The translations under genes were made by a program, and so were the position numbers. The notes below the pieces were generated by a model. It was given only the letters and a program-made list of their open reading frames with translations. It was not told where the DNA came from and did no database searches. From assembly GCF_022478115.1 (NCBI RefSeq), contig NZ_JAKGSC010000001.1:930001-994000 (forward strand): DNA of 64,000 nucleotides. The letters are read 5' to 3'. Within the stretch, counting starts at the first letter, position 1. Each line of letters begins with the position of its first letter. This document shows, in pieces, positions 44,809-52,539 of this stretch. Source of the stretch: Tenacibaculum aquimarinum (GTDB taxonomy: Bacteria; Bacteroidota; Bacteroidia; Flavobacteriales; Flavobacteriaceae).

Positions 44809-44816
44809 TATATTTG
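44809..44816 (+). promoter_or_regulatory. -7 element four bases before the 44821 start codon
   Basis: The sequence TATATTTG matches TAnnTTTG and ends four bases before the ATG at 44821. A transcript from here would be leaderless, which supports the ATG over the upstream GTG at 44761. No -33 TTG is seen at the right distance. Confidence 0.55.
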
Positions 44817-44820
44817 CCAC

Positions 44821-45300
44821 ATGTTTGTACCGTTCGAAAACTTATCAGAAGAAGCTAAAGTTTGGATTTATCCATCTAGCAGAAAATTTTATCAGCCAGA
44901 AATTCCAGAATTGGAAAAAAAGATTGAAGATTTTATAACTAATTGGAAAAGTGATGATGAAAGTTTTAAAGTTTCATATCAATTAAAATACAGTAGATTT
45001 ATTATCTTTTCTGCGGAAGGAAGCTCGGCTTTATCAAATGCAGATATTGATGCGCAAGTTGCTTTTATTATTCAGTTGCAGCAAGATTATAAGGTTGAAT
45101 TGTTAGATAAAATGAATGTTTGCTTTAAGCAAGGCGAATATGTGCAGTACAAAGATTTAAAAGACTTTAAAAAACTTGTAAAAAACAAAGCTGTAAACGA
45201 AAAATCTATAGTTTTTGACAATTTAATTACTTCAAAATCCGAATTTGAATATTATTGGGAACTTCCAATAACTGATAGTTGGTATAAACGTTTTCTGTAA
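44821..45300 (+). CDS. Conserved Bacteroidetes protein of unknown function (often misnamed ABC transporter ATPase)
   Basis: The protein is 159 residues from the ATG at 44821 (a GTG at 44761 would add 20 residues, but a -7 box lies between them, and family members start near MFVPFENLSEEAKVWIYPSS). It shows VWIYPSSRKF, a KYSRFIIFSAEG core and a DSWYKRFL end. It has no Walker A or other ATPase motif, although I recall relatives being labelled ABC transporter ATPase. No signal peptide or membrane helix. Function unknown. Confidence 0.8.
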   Translation: MFVPFENLSEEAKVWIYPSSRKFYQPEIPELEKKIEDFITNWKSDDESFKVSYQLKYSRFIIFSAEGSSALSNADIDAQVAFIIQLQQDYKVELLDKMNVCFKQGEYVQYKDLKDFKKLVKNKAVNEKSIVFDNLITSKSEFEYYWELPITDSWYKRFL

Positions 45301-45387
45301 AAAATGTAATTTTATTTCAGAAGAGTAACATTTCTTTTTAATTATGCTGTAACACTTCTTTCTTTTTCCGTCATATAAATAAAAATT

Positions 45388-45696
45388 ATGGCAGGAGAAG
45401 GACATATGAATGCAGTAAACAAAGTGCTGCAAAAAAATCTGCAAAAATCAATAGATAGAAGAAAGAGTTATAAAAACTCCATAGTTTCCATGAATTCTAA
45501 TTCAGAACTCAAATTTAAAGAGATATCAAATGACAAGCTTGAAAAGTTAAAACATAAAATAAGAATTGAATCTAAAAAGCATCAGCAAAAAATGTTTTGG
45601 ATTTTTGTTTTACTAACGATTATTGTAATTACTTTATTCTATTTTTTGTTTTCTGATTTTAATATAGATTTTTCAATATTTTCTAGGCGTCGTTAA
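45388..45696 (+). CDS. Small conserved single-pass membrane protein (MAGEGHM start)
   Basis: The protein is 102 residues, opening MAGEGHMNAVNKVLQKNLQK, a start I associate with a small family common in Flavobacteriaceae. It is basic and helical over residues 10-65, with one C-terminal transmembrane helix (MFWIFVLLTIIVITLFYFLF) and a short RRR tail. Its last 14 bases overlap the convergent truB gene. Function unknown. Confidence 0.7.
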   Translation: MAGEGHMNAVNKVLQKNLQKSIDRRKSYKNSIVSMNSNSELKFKEISNDKLEKLKHKIRIESKKHQQKMFWIFVLLTIIVITLFYFLFSDFNIDFSIFSRRR

Positions 45697-46381
45697 GTTG
45701 TTCAATAAATCCTTCTATACTTTGTGCATTTTCTGTTGAAAAATCACCAATTTTTGTACGTCTTAATGTAGACAAATGTGCGCCAGAGTTTAAAGCAATT
45801 CCGTAATCGTAAGCAATAGAACGTATGTAAGTTCCTTTGCTACAAACAATTCTAAAATCTACTTTAGGTAAATTAATATTTGTAATTTCAAACTCGTTAA
45901 TTTCTACTTCACGCGCTTTAATTTCTGTAGTTTCACCTTTTCTAGCTAATTCGTATAAACGTTTTCCATCTTTTTTAATTGCTGAAAAAATAGGTGGTTT
46001 TTGTTGAATTTTACCTAGAAATTGTTTGGTAGTTTTGTGTAATAAATCTTCCGTAATATGTTCTGTGGTAAAAGTTTCGTTTACTTCGGTTTCTAGATCG
46101 TAACTTGGTGTAGTTGCGCCAATTGTAAAAGTACCTGTATATTCTTTTATTTGCCCTTGATATTCGTGAATATTCTTAGTTTGTTTACCTGTACAAATAA
46201 TTAATAAGCCAGTTGCTAACGGGTCTAAAGTACCTGCATGCCCAACTTTTATTTTTTTGATGTTAAATTGTTGCTTTATGTGCCAACGCAATTTATTTAC
46301 TACTTGAAACGATGTCCATTCTAGCGGTTTATCAATCAATAAAATTTGTCCGTTTTTGTAATCTTCAAGCGTTTTTGTCAT
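45683..46381 (-). CDS. truB: tRNA pseudouridine(55) synthase
   Basis: The protein is 232 residues with TruB motifs: KPLEWTSFQVVNKLRWHIKQ, the catalytic Asp in VGHAGTLDPLATGLLIICTG, and RIVCSKGTYIRSIAYDYG. It makes pseudouridine 55 in the T-loop of tRNAs. It is shorter than E. coli TruB and ends before the PUA-like region, as in many Bacteroidetes. Its stop overlaps the convergent small membrane protein gene by 14 bases, and its start is seven bases after the uppP stop. Confidence 0.95.
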   Translation of the reverse strand: MTKTLEDYKNGQILLIDKPLEWTSFQVVNKLRWHIKQQFNIKKIKVGHAGTLDPLATGLLIICTGKQTKNIHEYQGQIKEYTGTFTIGATTPSYDLETEVNETFTTEHITEDLLHKTTKQFLGKIQQKPPIFSAIKKDGKRLYELARKGETTEIKAREVEINEFEITNINLPKVDFRIVCSKGTYIRSIAYDYGIALNSGAHLSTLRRTKIGDFSTENAQSIEGFIEQLNDA

Positions 46382-46388
46382 GCTAAAA

Positions 46389-47183
46389 TTATTGCATTAA
46401 AGAATATACAATTGCAATAATACCTACAATTGCACAGTAAATAGAGAAGTAAGAAAGTTTACTTTTCTTAACTAAAGCAATCATCCAATTACAAGCAACT
46501 AAACCAGCTAAAAATGCTGCAATAAAACCAGCAGACATTGGTAAAGCTTCTGCACTAGAAAAATTAATATCGCCACTTAAAAGGTCTTTAGCTACTTTTC
46601 CGAAGATTAAAGGAACTACCATTAAAAATGAGAATTTTGCAGCTTTTGTTCTGTCTATTCCTAATAAAACAGAAGTAGAAATTGTTGCGCCAGATCTAGA
46701 AATACCAGGCAACATTGCAATTGCTTGAGAAATACCAATAATTATAGCATTTGTTATAGAAACTTTTTTGTCTGTTTTCTTTGCTCTATCTGCAAGTAAA
46801 AGTAAAACTGCGGTTACTAATAACATTAGACCCACTAATAATATTTTTCCGCCGAAGAAAGATTCTAATTCTTCTTCAAAAAGTAACCCGATAATTACAG
46901 CGGGAATCATAGAAACAATTATTTTTAAAGAGAATTCTGTTTGTTCATTCCATTTAAATTGAAATAAACCCTTAAGAATTTCGGCAACCTCTTTTCTAAA
47001 AACTACCAAAGTACTTAATGCAGTTGCGGCGTGTAAAACAACAGTAAAAGTTAAGCTTTCTTCTGGTACAGAATTGTCTCCTAAAATAGCTTTTGCAAGC
47101 TCTAAATGTCCGCTTGAAGAAACAGGTAAAAATTCGGTTAATCCTTGAATAATTCCAAGAACAATAGCTTCAATAATATCCAT
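46389..47183 (-). CDS. uppP: Undecaprenyl-diphosphate phosphatase
   Basis: The protein is 264 residues and multi-pass, with the two BacA/UppP motifs: LTEFLPVSSSGHLELAKAIL near the N-terminus and AMLPGISRSGATISTSVLLG in the second half. It recycles undecaprenyl diphosphate for peptidoglycan and other envelope polymers. The start overlaps the DUF3098 stop by one base (TAATG), and truB follows seven bases later, so ftsX-DUF3098-uppP-truB is one operon. Confidence 0.96.
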   Translation of the reverse strand: MDIIEAIVLGIIQGLTEFLPVSSSGHLELAKAILGDNSVPEESLTFTVVLHAATALSTLVVFRKEVAEILKGLFQFKWNEQTEFSLKIIVSMIPAVIIGLLFEEELESFFGGKILLVGLMLLVTAVLLLLADRAKKTDKKVSITNAIIIGISQAIAMLPGISRSGATISTSVLLGIDRTKAAKFSFLMVVPLIFGKVAKDLLSGDINFSSAEALPMSAGFIAAFLAGLVACNWMIALVKKSKLSYFSIYCAIVGIIAIVYSLMQ

Positions 47184-47428
47184 TATTTTTTAGGGTTTAA
47201 TAAGATTGCGTAAATTTCTATTCCAAGCCCAATTATAACTAATGTTGGCGCTAAACGGATTCTTCTCCAGTTGTAAATTTCTTCATTAAATACATTTGGG
47301 TCGTCGCTTCCGCCACCTGCCATTAATATAAAGCCAAGTGAGATTACAGCAATTCCTATAAGCATAAATAAGTAATTCTTTTTTCCAAAGAGAAACTCTT
47401 CTTTTTGAATATTGTTATCTTTTTTCAT
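47183..47428 (-). CDS. DUF3098 family two-helix membrane protein
   Basis: The protein is 81 residues with two transmembrane helices (LFMLIGIAVISLGFILMAGG and TLVIIGLGIEIYAIL) and the conserved connector SDDPNVFNEEIYNWRRIRLA of DUF3098. It lies between ftsX (one-base gap) and uppP (one-base overlap), its usual place in Bacteroidetes. It is probably an inner-membrane accessory linked to cell division or envelope synthesis, by position only. Confidence 0.88.
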   Translation of the reverse strand: MKKDNNIQKEEFLFGKKNYLFMLIGIAVISLGFILMAGGGSDDPNVFNEEIYNWRRIRLAPTLVIIGLGIEIYAILLNPKK

Positions 47429-47429
47429 C

Positions 47430-48308
47430 TTAATAATAAAGTTCGTCTGTTTGTAAATTTAAAAAACGCTGGGTAGCAAAAAAGGTGCTTATCCAAGTAA
47501 TTATAAAAGCTGTTAGTAATACTCCTCCAACTAAATATCCTAAAGAAATATAATCTTTTACTAGTTCTAAAGCGGGTATAAATTTATCTACATAATAGAT
47601 AACTGCGGCTAAACCAAGTAAAGCAATTACAGAACCTAAGATTCCTAATTTTATACTTTGCCAAATAAATGGTTTTCTTATAAAACGTTTTGTTGCACCA
47701 ACCATTTGCATGGTTTTTATATTGAATCTCTTAGAGTAAATTGATAATCTAATTGAGCTATTGATTAAAATAATAGCAACTAAGCCGAAAAACCCACTTA
47801 AAACTAACAGCCAAAAACTAATTCGTTGTATGTTTTTGGTAAGTAATTGAATTAAGGGTTTGTCGTAAGAAACTTCAGTAATTAAGTTGTTTTTATTGAA
47901 GTCAGCTTCTATAATTGTCATTTTTTCGGGAGTAACAAAATCAGCATTTAAGTAAATATCGATTCCGTTTTTTAACGGATTCTCACCAAGAAATTTCAAA
48001 AAATCTTCACCAATATCTTTAGAATATGCTTTTGCAGCTTCTTCTTTGGTTATATAATAAATGTTTTTAGTGAAAGGTTCTTTTAGTAAGGAAGCTCTTA
48101 AGGTTTCTGTTTGTTCTTTTGTAACATCATCTTTTAAGAAAAGAGTCATGGCAACTTTTTCTTTAAAATGATTAGCAACTTTAGTCGATTTTAATAAAAC
48201 TAAGCCTAAAATTCCAAGCATAAACAATACTAGAGCAATACTTATTACTACAGATATGTAGGAAGATTGCAAACGTCGTTTTTGATAAGAATCGAAAGAA
48301 GAGGCCAT
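47430..48308 (-). CDS. ftsX: Cell division protein FtsX
   Basis: The protein is 292 residues with the FtsX layout: N-terminal cytoplasmic stretch, TM1 (SIALVLFMLGILGLVLLKS), a periplasmic loop (about 50-160) and three further helices, with VGATKRFIRKPFIWQSIKLG in the conserved cytoplasmic loop. Together with the FtsE ATPase (not in this window) it regulates septal peptidoglycan hydrolases. It is separated from the epimerase gene by 83 bases that hold short imperfect repeats, and heads ftsX-DUF3098-uppP-truB. Confidence 0.93.
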   Translation of the reverse strand: MASSFDSYQKRRLQSSYISVVISIALVLFMLGILGLVLLKSTKVANHFKEKVAMTLFLKDDVTKEQTETLRASLLKEPFTKNIYYITKEEAAKAYSKDIGEDFLKFLGENPLKNGIDIYLNADFVTPEKMTIIEADFNKNNLITEVSYDKPLIQLLTKNIQRISFWLLVLSGFFGLVAIILINSSIRLSIYSKRFNIKTMQMVGATKRFIRKPFIWQSIKLGILGSVIALLGLAAVIYYVDKFIPALELVKDYISLGYLVGGVLLTAFIITWISTFFATQRFLNLQTDELYY

Positions 48309-48391
48309 TTTTTAGTTCAATTTTCTGCTTGGCAAGATACTAATAAGTTGGCAGTAAGCAAGTATGCAGTTTATAGTAAATTTGTTAAAAA

Positions 48392-48793
48392 TTATTCAAT
48401 TTCTTGGCATAATTCAATTAAAACTCCATTTGTGGTTTTTGGATGTAAAAAAGCAACTAATTTATTGTCTGCACCTTTTTTTGGTGTTTCATTTAAAACC
48501 GTAAAACCCTCTTGTTGTAGCCGTTTAATTTCTGAGTTTATATCTTTAACTGCAAATGCAATATGATGAATTCCTTCACCTTTTTTCTCTATAAATTTTG
48601 CAATTGGACTATTTGGATTTGTAGCTTCTAACAGTTCAATTTTATTTGGACCCGATTTAAAAAAGGAGGTTTTTACACCTTCAGAAGCAACTTCTTCAAT
48701 TTTATAATGTTTTTTACCAAACAAAGAAGCAAATAATACATTTGATTCTTCTAAATTTTTTACTGCAATACCAATGTGCTCTATTTTTTCCAT
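48392..48793 (-). CDS. mce: Methylmalonyl-CoA epimerase
   Basis: The protein is 133 residues with the VOC-fold metal ligands expected of the family: His in IEHIGIAVKNLEES, His in GEGIHHIAFAVKDI, and Glu in LIELCQE. It interconverts (2R)- and (2S)-methylmalonyl-CoA in propionate/succinyl-CoA metabolism. The mutase genes are not in this window. A strong hairpin lies only about 20 bases upstream of its start codon. Confidence 0.9.
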   Translation of the reverse strand: MEKIEHIGIAVKNLEESNVLFASLFGKKHYKIEEVASEGVKTSFFKSGPNKIELLEATNPNSPIAKFIEKKGEGIHHIAFAVKDINSEIKRLQQEGFTVLNETPKKGADNKLVAFLHPKTTNGVLIELCQEIE

Positions 48794-49117
48794 AAGGTAA
48801 AAGTATAAAAAACAAAAACACCTTTTATAAAATAAAAGGCGTTTTTAGCAATTTCCCCTGAAAATTTCATTAGTGCTCTGCATCAATAAAACATAGTACA
48901 AAGGTTAAGTAACACTCAGTTATATACAAGAGTAGTAACCTTGTAATGTTAAAAGTGTATTTACCTTATAGTTTAGGGTGTTTTTCCTGTTTTATTTCTT
49001 GTGAAGATGATTAAGTGTTTGATTTTCAGTAGTTATTTGAAGAATGAATTCGTTGATTGTAAATGATGCTAAAAAATAATACACTATTTTAGAACATAAT
49101 TTTAAACCAAACTAATT
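48794..49117. other. 324-base intergenic region, divergent
   Basis: The gap lies between mce (minus) and the lipoprotein gene (plus). It holds the hairpin at 48814-48846 and an isolated TTCCCCT element at 48853-48859, repeated upstream of the response regulator. No frame of note and no tRNA is visible. The rest looks like promoter sequence for the plus-strand sensory locus. Confidence 0.6.
48814..48846. terminator. Hairpin upstream of mce
   Basis: A 15-bp stem with one mismatch (AAAAACACCTTTTAT / ATAAAAGGCGTTTTT) around AAA, with T-runs in both directions. It looks like an intrinsic terminator, but no gene ends here on either strand, and it lies 20 bases upstream of mce. It may be an attenuator, or mark an unseen short transcript. 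Confidence 0.55.
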
Positions 49118-49753
49118 ATGAAAACTAACCGATTAGCACTTGTAGGTGCTATTATTGTGATGGGACTTTTAGGCTCTTGTGAAAAAAAATGTGATTGTGA
49201 TAATCAAAGCTTTACACCACCAGATGGTACTTTTTGTTATACAGATGAAGGTAGGCAAAAAGAAATGTTAAACTATTCTGAAATTGTTGACATGTTAACA
49301 GAATATAACAAAACTAGGCAAATTCCTTTAGAAAAAGCCTTAGGTTACCAAGATACGCGTATAAATAATTTTAATTTTGAACAATTTAAAAAGTATTTAG
49401 GCTATATAGAGCACTTAAGTGATTCAGCAAAAATTAAAATAACAGGTATTAGTTTTGTTTCTGCTGCAAAAGCTAATTATCTTGGAGAAGGGAAAAGCTA
49501 TCAAAGTTTAATTTATATGCCAACTACATTAATTAATGGTAAACAAGTTGCTTTTGATCCTGTGCAATCAGTAAAACAAGGGAAACTTGTAACCGTAAAG
49601 CAAATATTAGCTAAATATAATTATAATTGGCCATATGGTAAAAAAATGAACTCAGAACAAATGAAAGTAATGCATCAAAAATCAACTTTAAAAGAAGATG
49701 ATTTAGAAAGTGGTGCAGGAAATAAAGGGCAGTTATCACCACCAATGAATTAA
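49118..49753 (+). CDS. Cys-rich lipoprotein of the membrane sensor locus
   Basis: The protein is 211 residues with lipobox MGLLGSCEKK (Cys 21) and a cluster of four cysteines at the mature N-terminus (CEKKCDCDNQ then TFCYTDE). The body reads KALGYQDTRINNFNFEQFKK, YIEHLSDSAKIKITGISFVS and MPTTLINGKQVAFDPVQSVK, a possible helical-plus-beta fold I do not recognise. It is the first gene of a plus-strand run with two multi-pass proteins, a histidine kinase and a response regulator (gaps of 6, 15, -28 and 101 bases), so it may be the envelope sensor or an output of that system. Confidence 0.8.
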   Translation: MKTNRLALVGAIIVMGLLGSCEKKCDCDNQSFTPPDGTFCYTDEGRQKEMLNYSEIVDMLTEYNKTRQIPLEKALGYQDTRINNFNFEQFKKYLGYIEHLSDSAKIKITGISFVSAAKANYLGEGKSYQSLIYMPTTLINGKQVAFDPVQSVKQGKLVTVKQILAKYNYNWPYGKKMNSEQMKVMHQKSTLKEDDLESGAGNKGQLSPPMN

Positions 49754-49759
49754 AAAGTC

Positions 49760-50371
49760 ATGAAGATTGATGTTTCTTCTTTTGGTCTATTATCGCAAAT
49801 AATAGTATTTATAGTATGCTTATTTTTTTATATAAGACATAAGACTATATATTTATTACTTTTAACACTATTGTTACTTTCAACTGTTATAGTTGAAGGT
49901 GTTGGAGCGTATCTTATTTATAGAAATGTAAGCACTAGTTTTATGTACCATTATGTATATACTTTAATTGAATTACTAATTATTTCTTTATTGTTTAAAA
50001 AGGTTTTAAAGAGGAAAAATATTTTTATATTTCTAGGTGTTATTTTTATAATATTTTGGGTAGTAGTATTTTTTAAAAATAATTTATATGCTTATCTTGT
50101 AATTTTAGAAAGTACCATTATTAGCCTTTATAGTTTTTTATATCTAAGAGAAATATTGATGACTAATAAAATATTAAATTATAAAAAACTCTTACCCTTT
50201 TGGGTTTCTGCTGGTTTTTTAATATTTTATTTACCATCAATTCCTTTTTTTTCTTTTTTAAGCCTTATGAGCGATAGAGGTTTGTTCCCTATTTTAAACG
50301 TGTTAATAATTCTTATGAATATAATTTTAATCTACGGGTTAATATGGAGTGAGAAAGAAGTAAAATATTAA
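49760..50371 (+). CDS. Multi-pass membrane protein A of the sensor locus
   Basis: The protein is 203 residues with about six predicted helices and almost no soluble region. Shared landmarks with the next gene are SxGLxSQI near the start, VEGVGAYLIYRN after helix 2, SLYSFLYLREILM, NYKKLLPFWVSAGFLIFYLP and a C-terminal EKEVKY. The acidic Glu in the VEGVGAY segment is conserved in the paralogue (TELMGAY). I do not recognise the family. The gene starts six bases after the lipoprotein stop. Confidence 0.82.
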   Translation: MKIDVSSFGLLSQIIVFIVCLFFYIRHKTIYLLLLTLLLLSTVIVEGVGAYLIYRNVSTSFMYHYVYTLIELLIISLLFKKVLKRKNIFIFLGVIFIIFWVVVFFKNNLYAYLVILESTIISLYSFLYLREILMTNKILNYKKLLPFWVSAGFLIFYLPSIPFFSFLSLMSDRGLFPILNVLIILMNIILIYGLIWSEKEVKY

Positions 50372-50386
50372 CTTTATTATAACAAA

Positions 50387-51007
50387 ATGAGTGTCTCAAA
50401 TATTGGATTAACATCTCAGATATTAGTTGCAATTTTAAGTGTTGTACTCATAAAAAAATACAAGTCGCCCTTTTATTTATTTTTGTGTATTTTTTTTATA
50501 GTTGCCGTTTTTACAGAGCTTATGGGAGCTTATAATGTTGATAGATATAGAGCTGGAAAATCTACTTTTAATCACTTGCCTTTAGCTGCTTTCTTGCAAT
50601 TTAACTCATTAGCTTTAATGTATATGAAGCTAATAAGAAAGAATAGATGGATTAAAATTATTTTAGGATTAAGTGTGTTGTTTAGCGTGTCCTGCATTGT
50701 TGTTTATTTTCATTACGATATGTTTTCTTATTTATTAGTATTTGGATGTTTAAATACAAGTTTGTTTTCTTTTTTATATCTTAGAGAGTTGCTTTTATCG
50801 GATAAGATTTTAAATTATAAAAAACATTTTCCCTTCTGGGTTTCTGTTGGTTTATTGGTTTTCTATTTGCCAACCATTCCATTTTTTATAAATATGCCTT
50901 TTATGAAAGGTAGGAGTCTGTTTTTTTTGTTAGAGTTGTTAATTGTTTTTATGAATTTATTTATAATGTATGGGTTGTTATGCAGCAAGAAGGAAGTAAA
51001 ATACTAA
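50387..51007 (+). CDS. Multi-pass membrane protein B, paralogue of A
   Basis: The protein is 206 residues with the same six-helix plan: NIGLTSQILVAILSVVLIKK, TELMGAYNVDRYRAGKSTFN, SLFSFLYLRELLLSDKILNY, KKHFPFWVSVGLLVFYLPTI and the C-terminal SKKEVKY. Tandem paralogy with protein A suggests a duplication that was kept, perhaps as a heterodimer. Its last 28 bases overlap the start of the kinase gene, so their translation is probably coupled. Confidence 0.82.
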   Translation: MSVSNIGLTSQILVAILSVVLIKKYKSPFYLFLCIFFIVAVFTELMGAYNVDRYRAGKSTFNHLPLAAFLQFNSLALMYMKLIRKNRWIKIILGLSVLFSVSCIVVYFHYDMFSYLLVFGCLNTSLFSFLYLRELLLSDKILNYKKHFPFWVSVGLLVFYLPTIPFFINMPFMKGRSLFFLLELLIVFMNLFIMYGLLCSKKEVKY

Positions 51008-51729
51008 TAATATCAACTTTAATAATTGTAGTAGTAATAGTTTTTTTAATTATTCTTTTTACAGTATTTCAACGTCGTAAAAACAAGTTGTTAGAAGAAA
51101 AAGAAGACCAGAAAAAGAGGTTTGAAAGAGAAATTGGAGAATCACAAATAGAAATTAGAGAACAAACATTAAGAAATATAAGTTGGGAATTACATGATAA
51201 TATTGGGCAACTTTTAACTCTAGCCAAGATACAGTTGCAAAATGCTACAGAAGATAGTATACCAGAAATTTCAGAAACTATAACAAAGAGTTTAACCGAG
51301 TTAAGAATATTATCTAAACTAATAAACCCAGAATTTATAAAAAATATTGAATTAAAAGACGCTATTCAATTAGAAGTTGATAGGTTTAATAGACTTAATT
51401 TTCTTGAATCTAAACTAATTGTAAATGGAGAAAGTAGAATTTTAGATCAAAAAGCCGGAATTATAATATTTAGAATGCTCCAGGAGTTTTTTTCAAATAC
51501 AGTAAAACACTCAAAAGCAACTAAGTTAGATGTTGAGTTAACGTACACGGAAACCGAATTAAAGATTAAGGCTGAAGACAATGGAATAGGATTCGATACT
51601 AGAAAAATTAAGGATAATGGTATCGGGTTAACTAATATAAAAAAGAGAGCAGAAATAATAGGTGCTTTAGCAAATTTAACATCAATTCCAGATAAAGGCA
51701 CCTATTTAATTATAAATCATTATTTTTAA
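50980..51729 (+). CDS. Sensor histidine kinase lacking an input domain
   Basis: The protein is 249 residues: one N-terminal helix (KILIISTLIIVVVIVFLIIL), a coiled-coil-like linker (KNKLLEEKEDQKKRFEREIG), the HisKA_3-type phosphoacceptor region with His 72 (ISWELHDNIGQLLTLAKIQL) and an ATPase domain with N box EFFSNTVKHSKATKL, G1 DNGIGFD and G2 GIGLTNIKKRAE. There is no periplasmic or cytoplasmic sensor domain. The start codon lies inside the 3' end of protein B. The membrane proteins and lipoprotein of the locus are the obvious candidates for its input. Confidence 0.92.
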   Translation: MQQEGSKILIISTLIIVVVIVFLIILFTVFQRRKNKLLEEKEDQKKRFEREIGESQIEIREQTLRNISWELHDNIGQLLTLAKIQLQNATEDSIPEISETITKSLTELRILSKLINPEFIKNIELKDAIQLEVDRFNRLNFLESKLIVNGESRILDQKAGIIIFRMLQEFFSNTVKHSKATKLDVELTYTETELKIKAEDNGIGFDTRKIKDNGIGLTNIKKRAEIIGALANLTSIPDKGTYLIINHYF

Positions 51730-51830
51730 CAAAAAAAGAATATAGAATACCCCAAAAACTTCCCCTAAATCTATTCCTTTTTTAAATTTAAGTCCCTTAC
51801 AACCAAACTGTATAACCAAAAACTACTAAA

Positions 51831-52472
51831 ATGAAATACTCAGTTGTTGTTGTAGACGATCATACTTTATTGTCCCAGGCAATAGAAGGTATGGTTAATA
51901 CTTTTGATAAATTCAAAGTATTATACACATGTAAAAACGGAAAAGAATTAGCGGACAAATTTTCCGCTTCGCCTAAAAACATCCCAGACATTGTACTGGT
52001 AGATGTTAATATGCCTGTAATGAATGGTATTGAAACTACTGAGTTGATAGTTGAAAAATACTCCAACGTTCATGTAATGGCTTTGTCAGTAGAAGATGCA
52101 GATGGCACAATTTTGAAAATGCTAAAAGCAGGAGCGGCTGGCTATTTATTAAAAGACACCAAAAAAGAAATCTTAGAAACCGCATTATTAGAAATGATGG
52201 ACAATGGTTTTTATCATACCAAAGATGTTACAAACTTATTAATAGATTCCGTTTCTGGTAGAGGTAATAATGGTCATAAGTTTAAGGATAACGAATTAAC
52301 GTTTATGAAGTTAGCTTGCACAGAATTAACTTATAAGGAAATTGCTGATAAAATGTTTTTAAGTCCAAAAACTATTGATGGTTATAGAGATTGTTTATTT
52401 ACTAAACTAAATGTACGTAACCGTGTTGGTTTAGTAATGTATGCGGTTAGAAATAAAATTTACACTCCTTAA
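51831..52472 (+). CDS. NarL/LuxR-type response regulator
   Basis: The protein is 213 residues: a receiver domain (about 4-120) with the acidic pocket VVVDDHT, phosphoacceptor Asp 58 in IVLVDVNMPVMNG and the conserved Lys in GYLLKDT, then a LuxR/GerE-type HTH (about 145-205, LTYKEIADKMFLSPKTIDGY). It should be phosphorylated by the HisKA_3 kinase just upstream and bind DNA. A TTCCCCT element lies about 65 bases upstream of its start, and an equal one lies upstream of the lipoprotein gene. Confidence 0.94.
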   Translation: MKYSVVVVDDHTLLSQAIEGMVNTFDKFKVLYTCKNGKELADKFSASPKNIPDIVLVDVNMPVMNGIETTELIVEKYSNVHVMALSVEDADGTILKMLKAGAAGYLLKDTKKEILETALLEMMDNGFYHTKDVTNLLIDSVSGRGNNGHKFKDNELTFMKLACTELTYKEIADKMFLSPKTIDGYRDCLFTKLNVRNRVGLVMYAVRNKIYTP

Positions 52473-52527
52473 GTTTAGTTTTTAATAGTTAATAACTAGT
52501 ATTAGTAGTAGTTTGTTAAGTAATTAG

Positions 52528-52535
52528 TATTTTTG
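52528..52535 (+). promoter_or_regulatory. -7 element of rbfA
   Basis: The sequence TATTTTTG matches TAnnTTTG and ends four bases before the rbfA ATG at 52540, so the transcript would be leaderless. A TTG at 52513-52515 is only 12 bases away, too close for the usual -33 spacing. Confidence 0.5.
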
Positions 52536-52539
52536 CACC

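Noticed and set aside
44761..44820. GTG start for the 44821 gene
   Set aside because: The TATATTTG box lies between the GTG and the ATG, and the family start matches the ATG.
48850..49117. A tRNA or other structured RNA gene in the 324-base gap
   Set aside because: No cloverleaf or known RNA pattern was found by reading; only the hairpin at 48814-48846 and a TTCCCCT element are visible.
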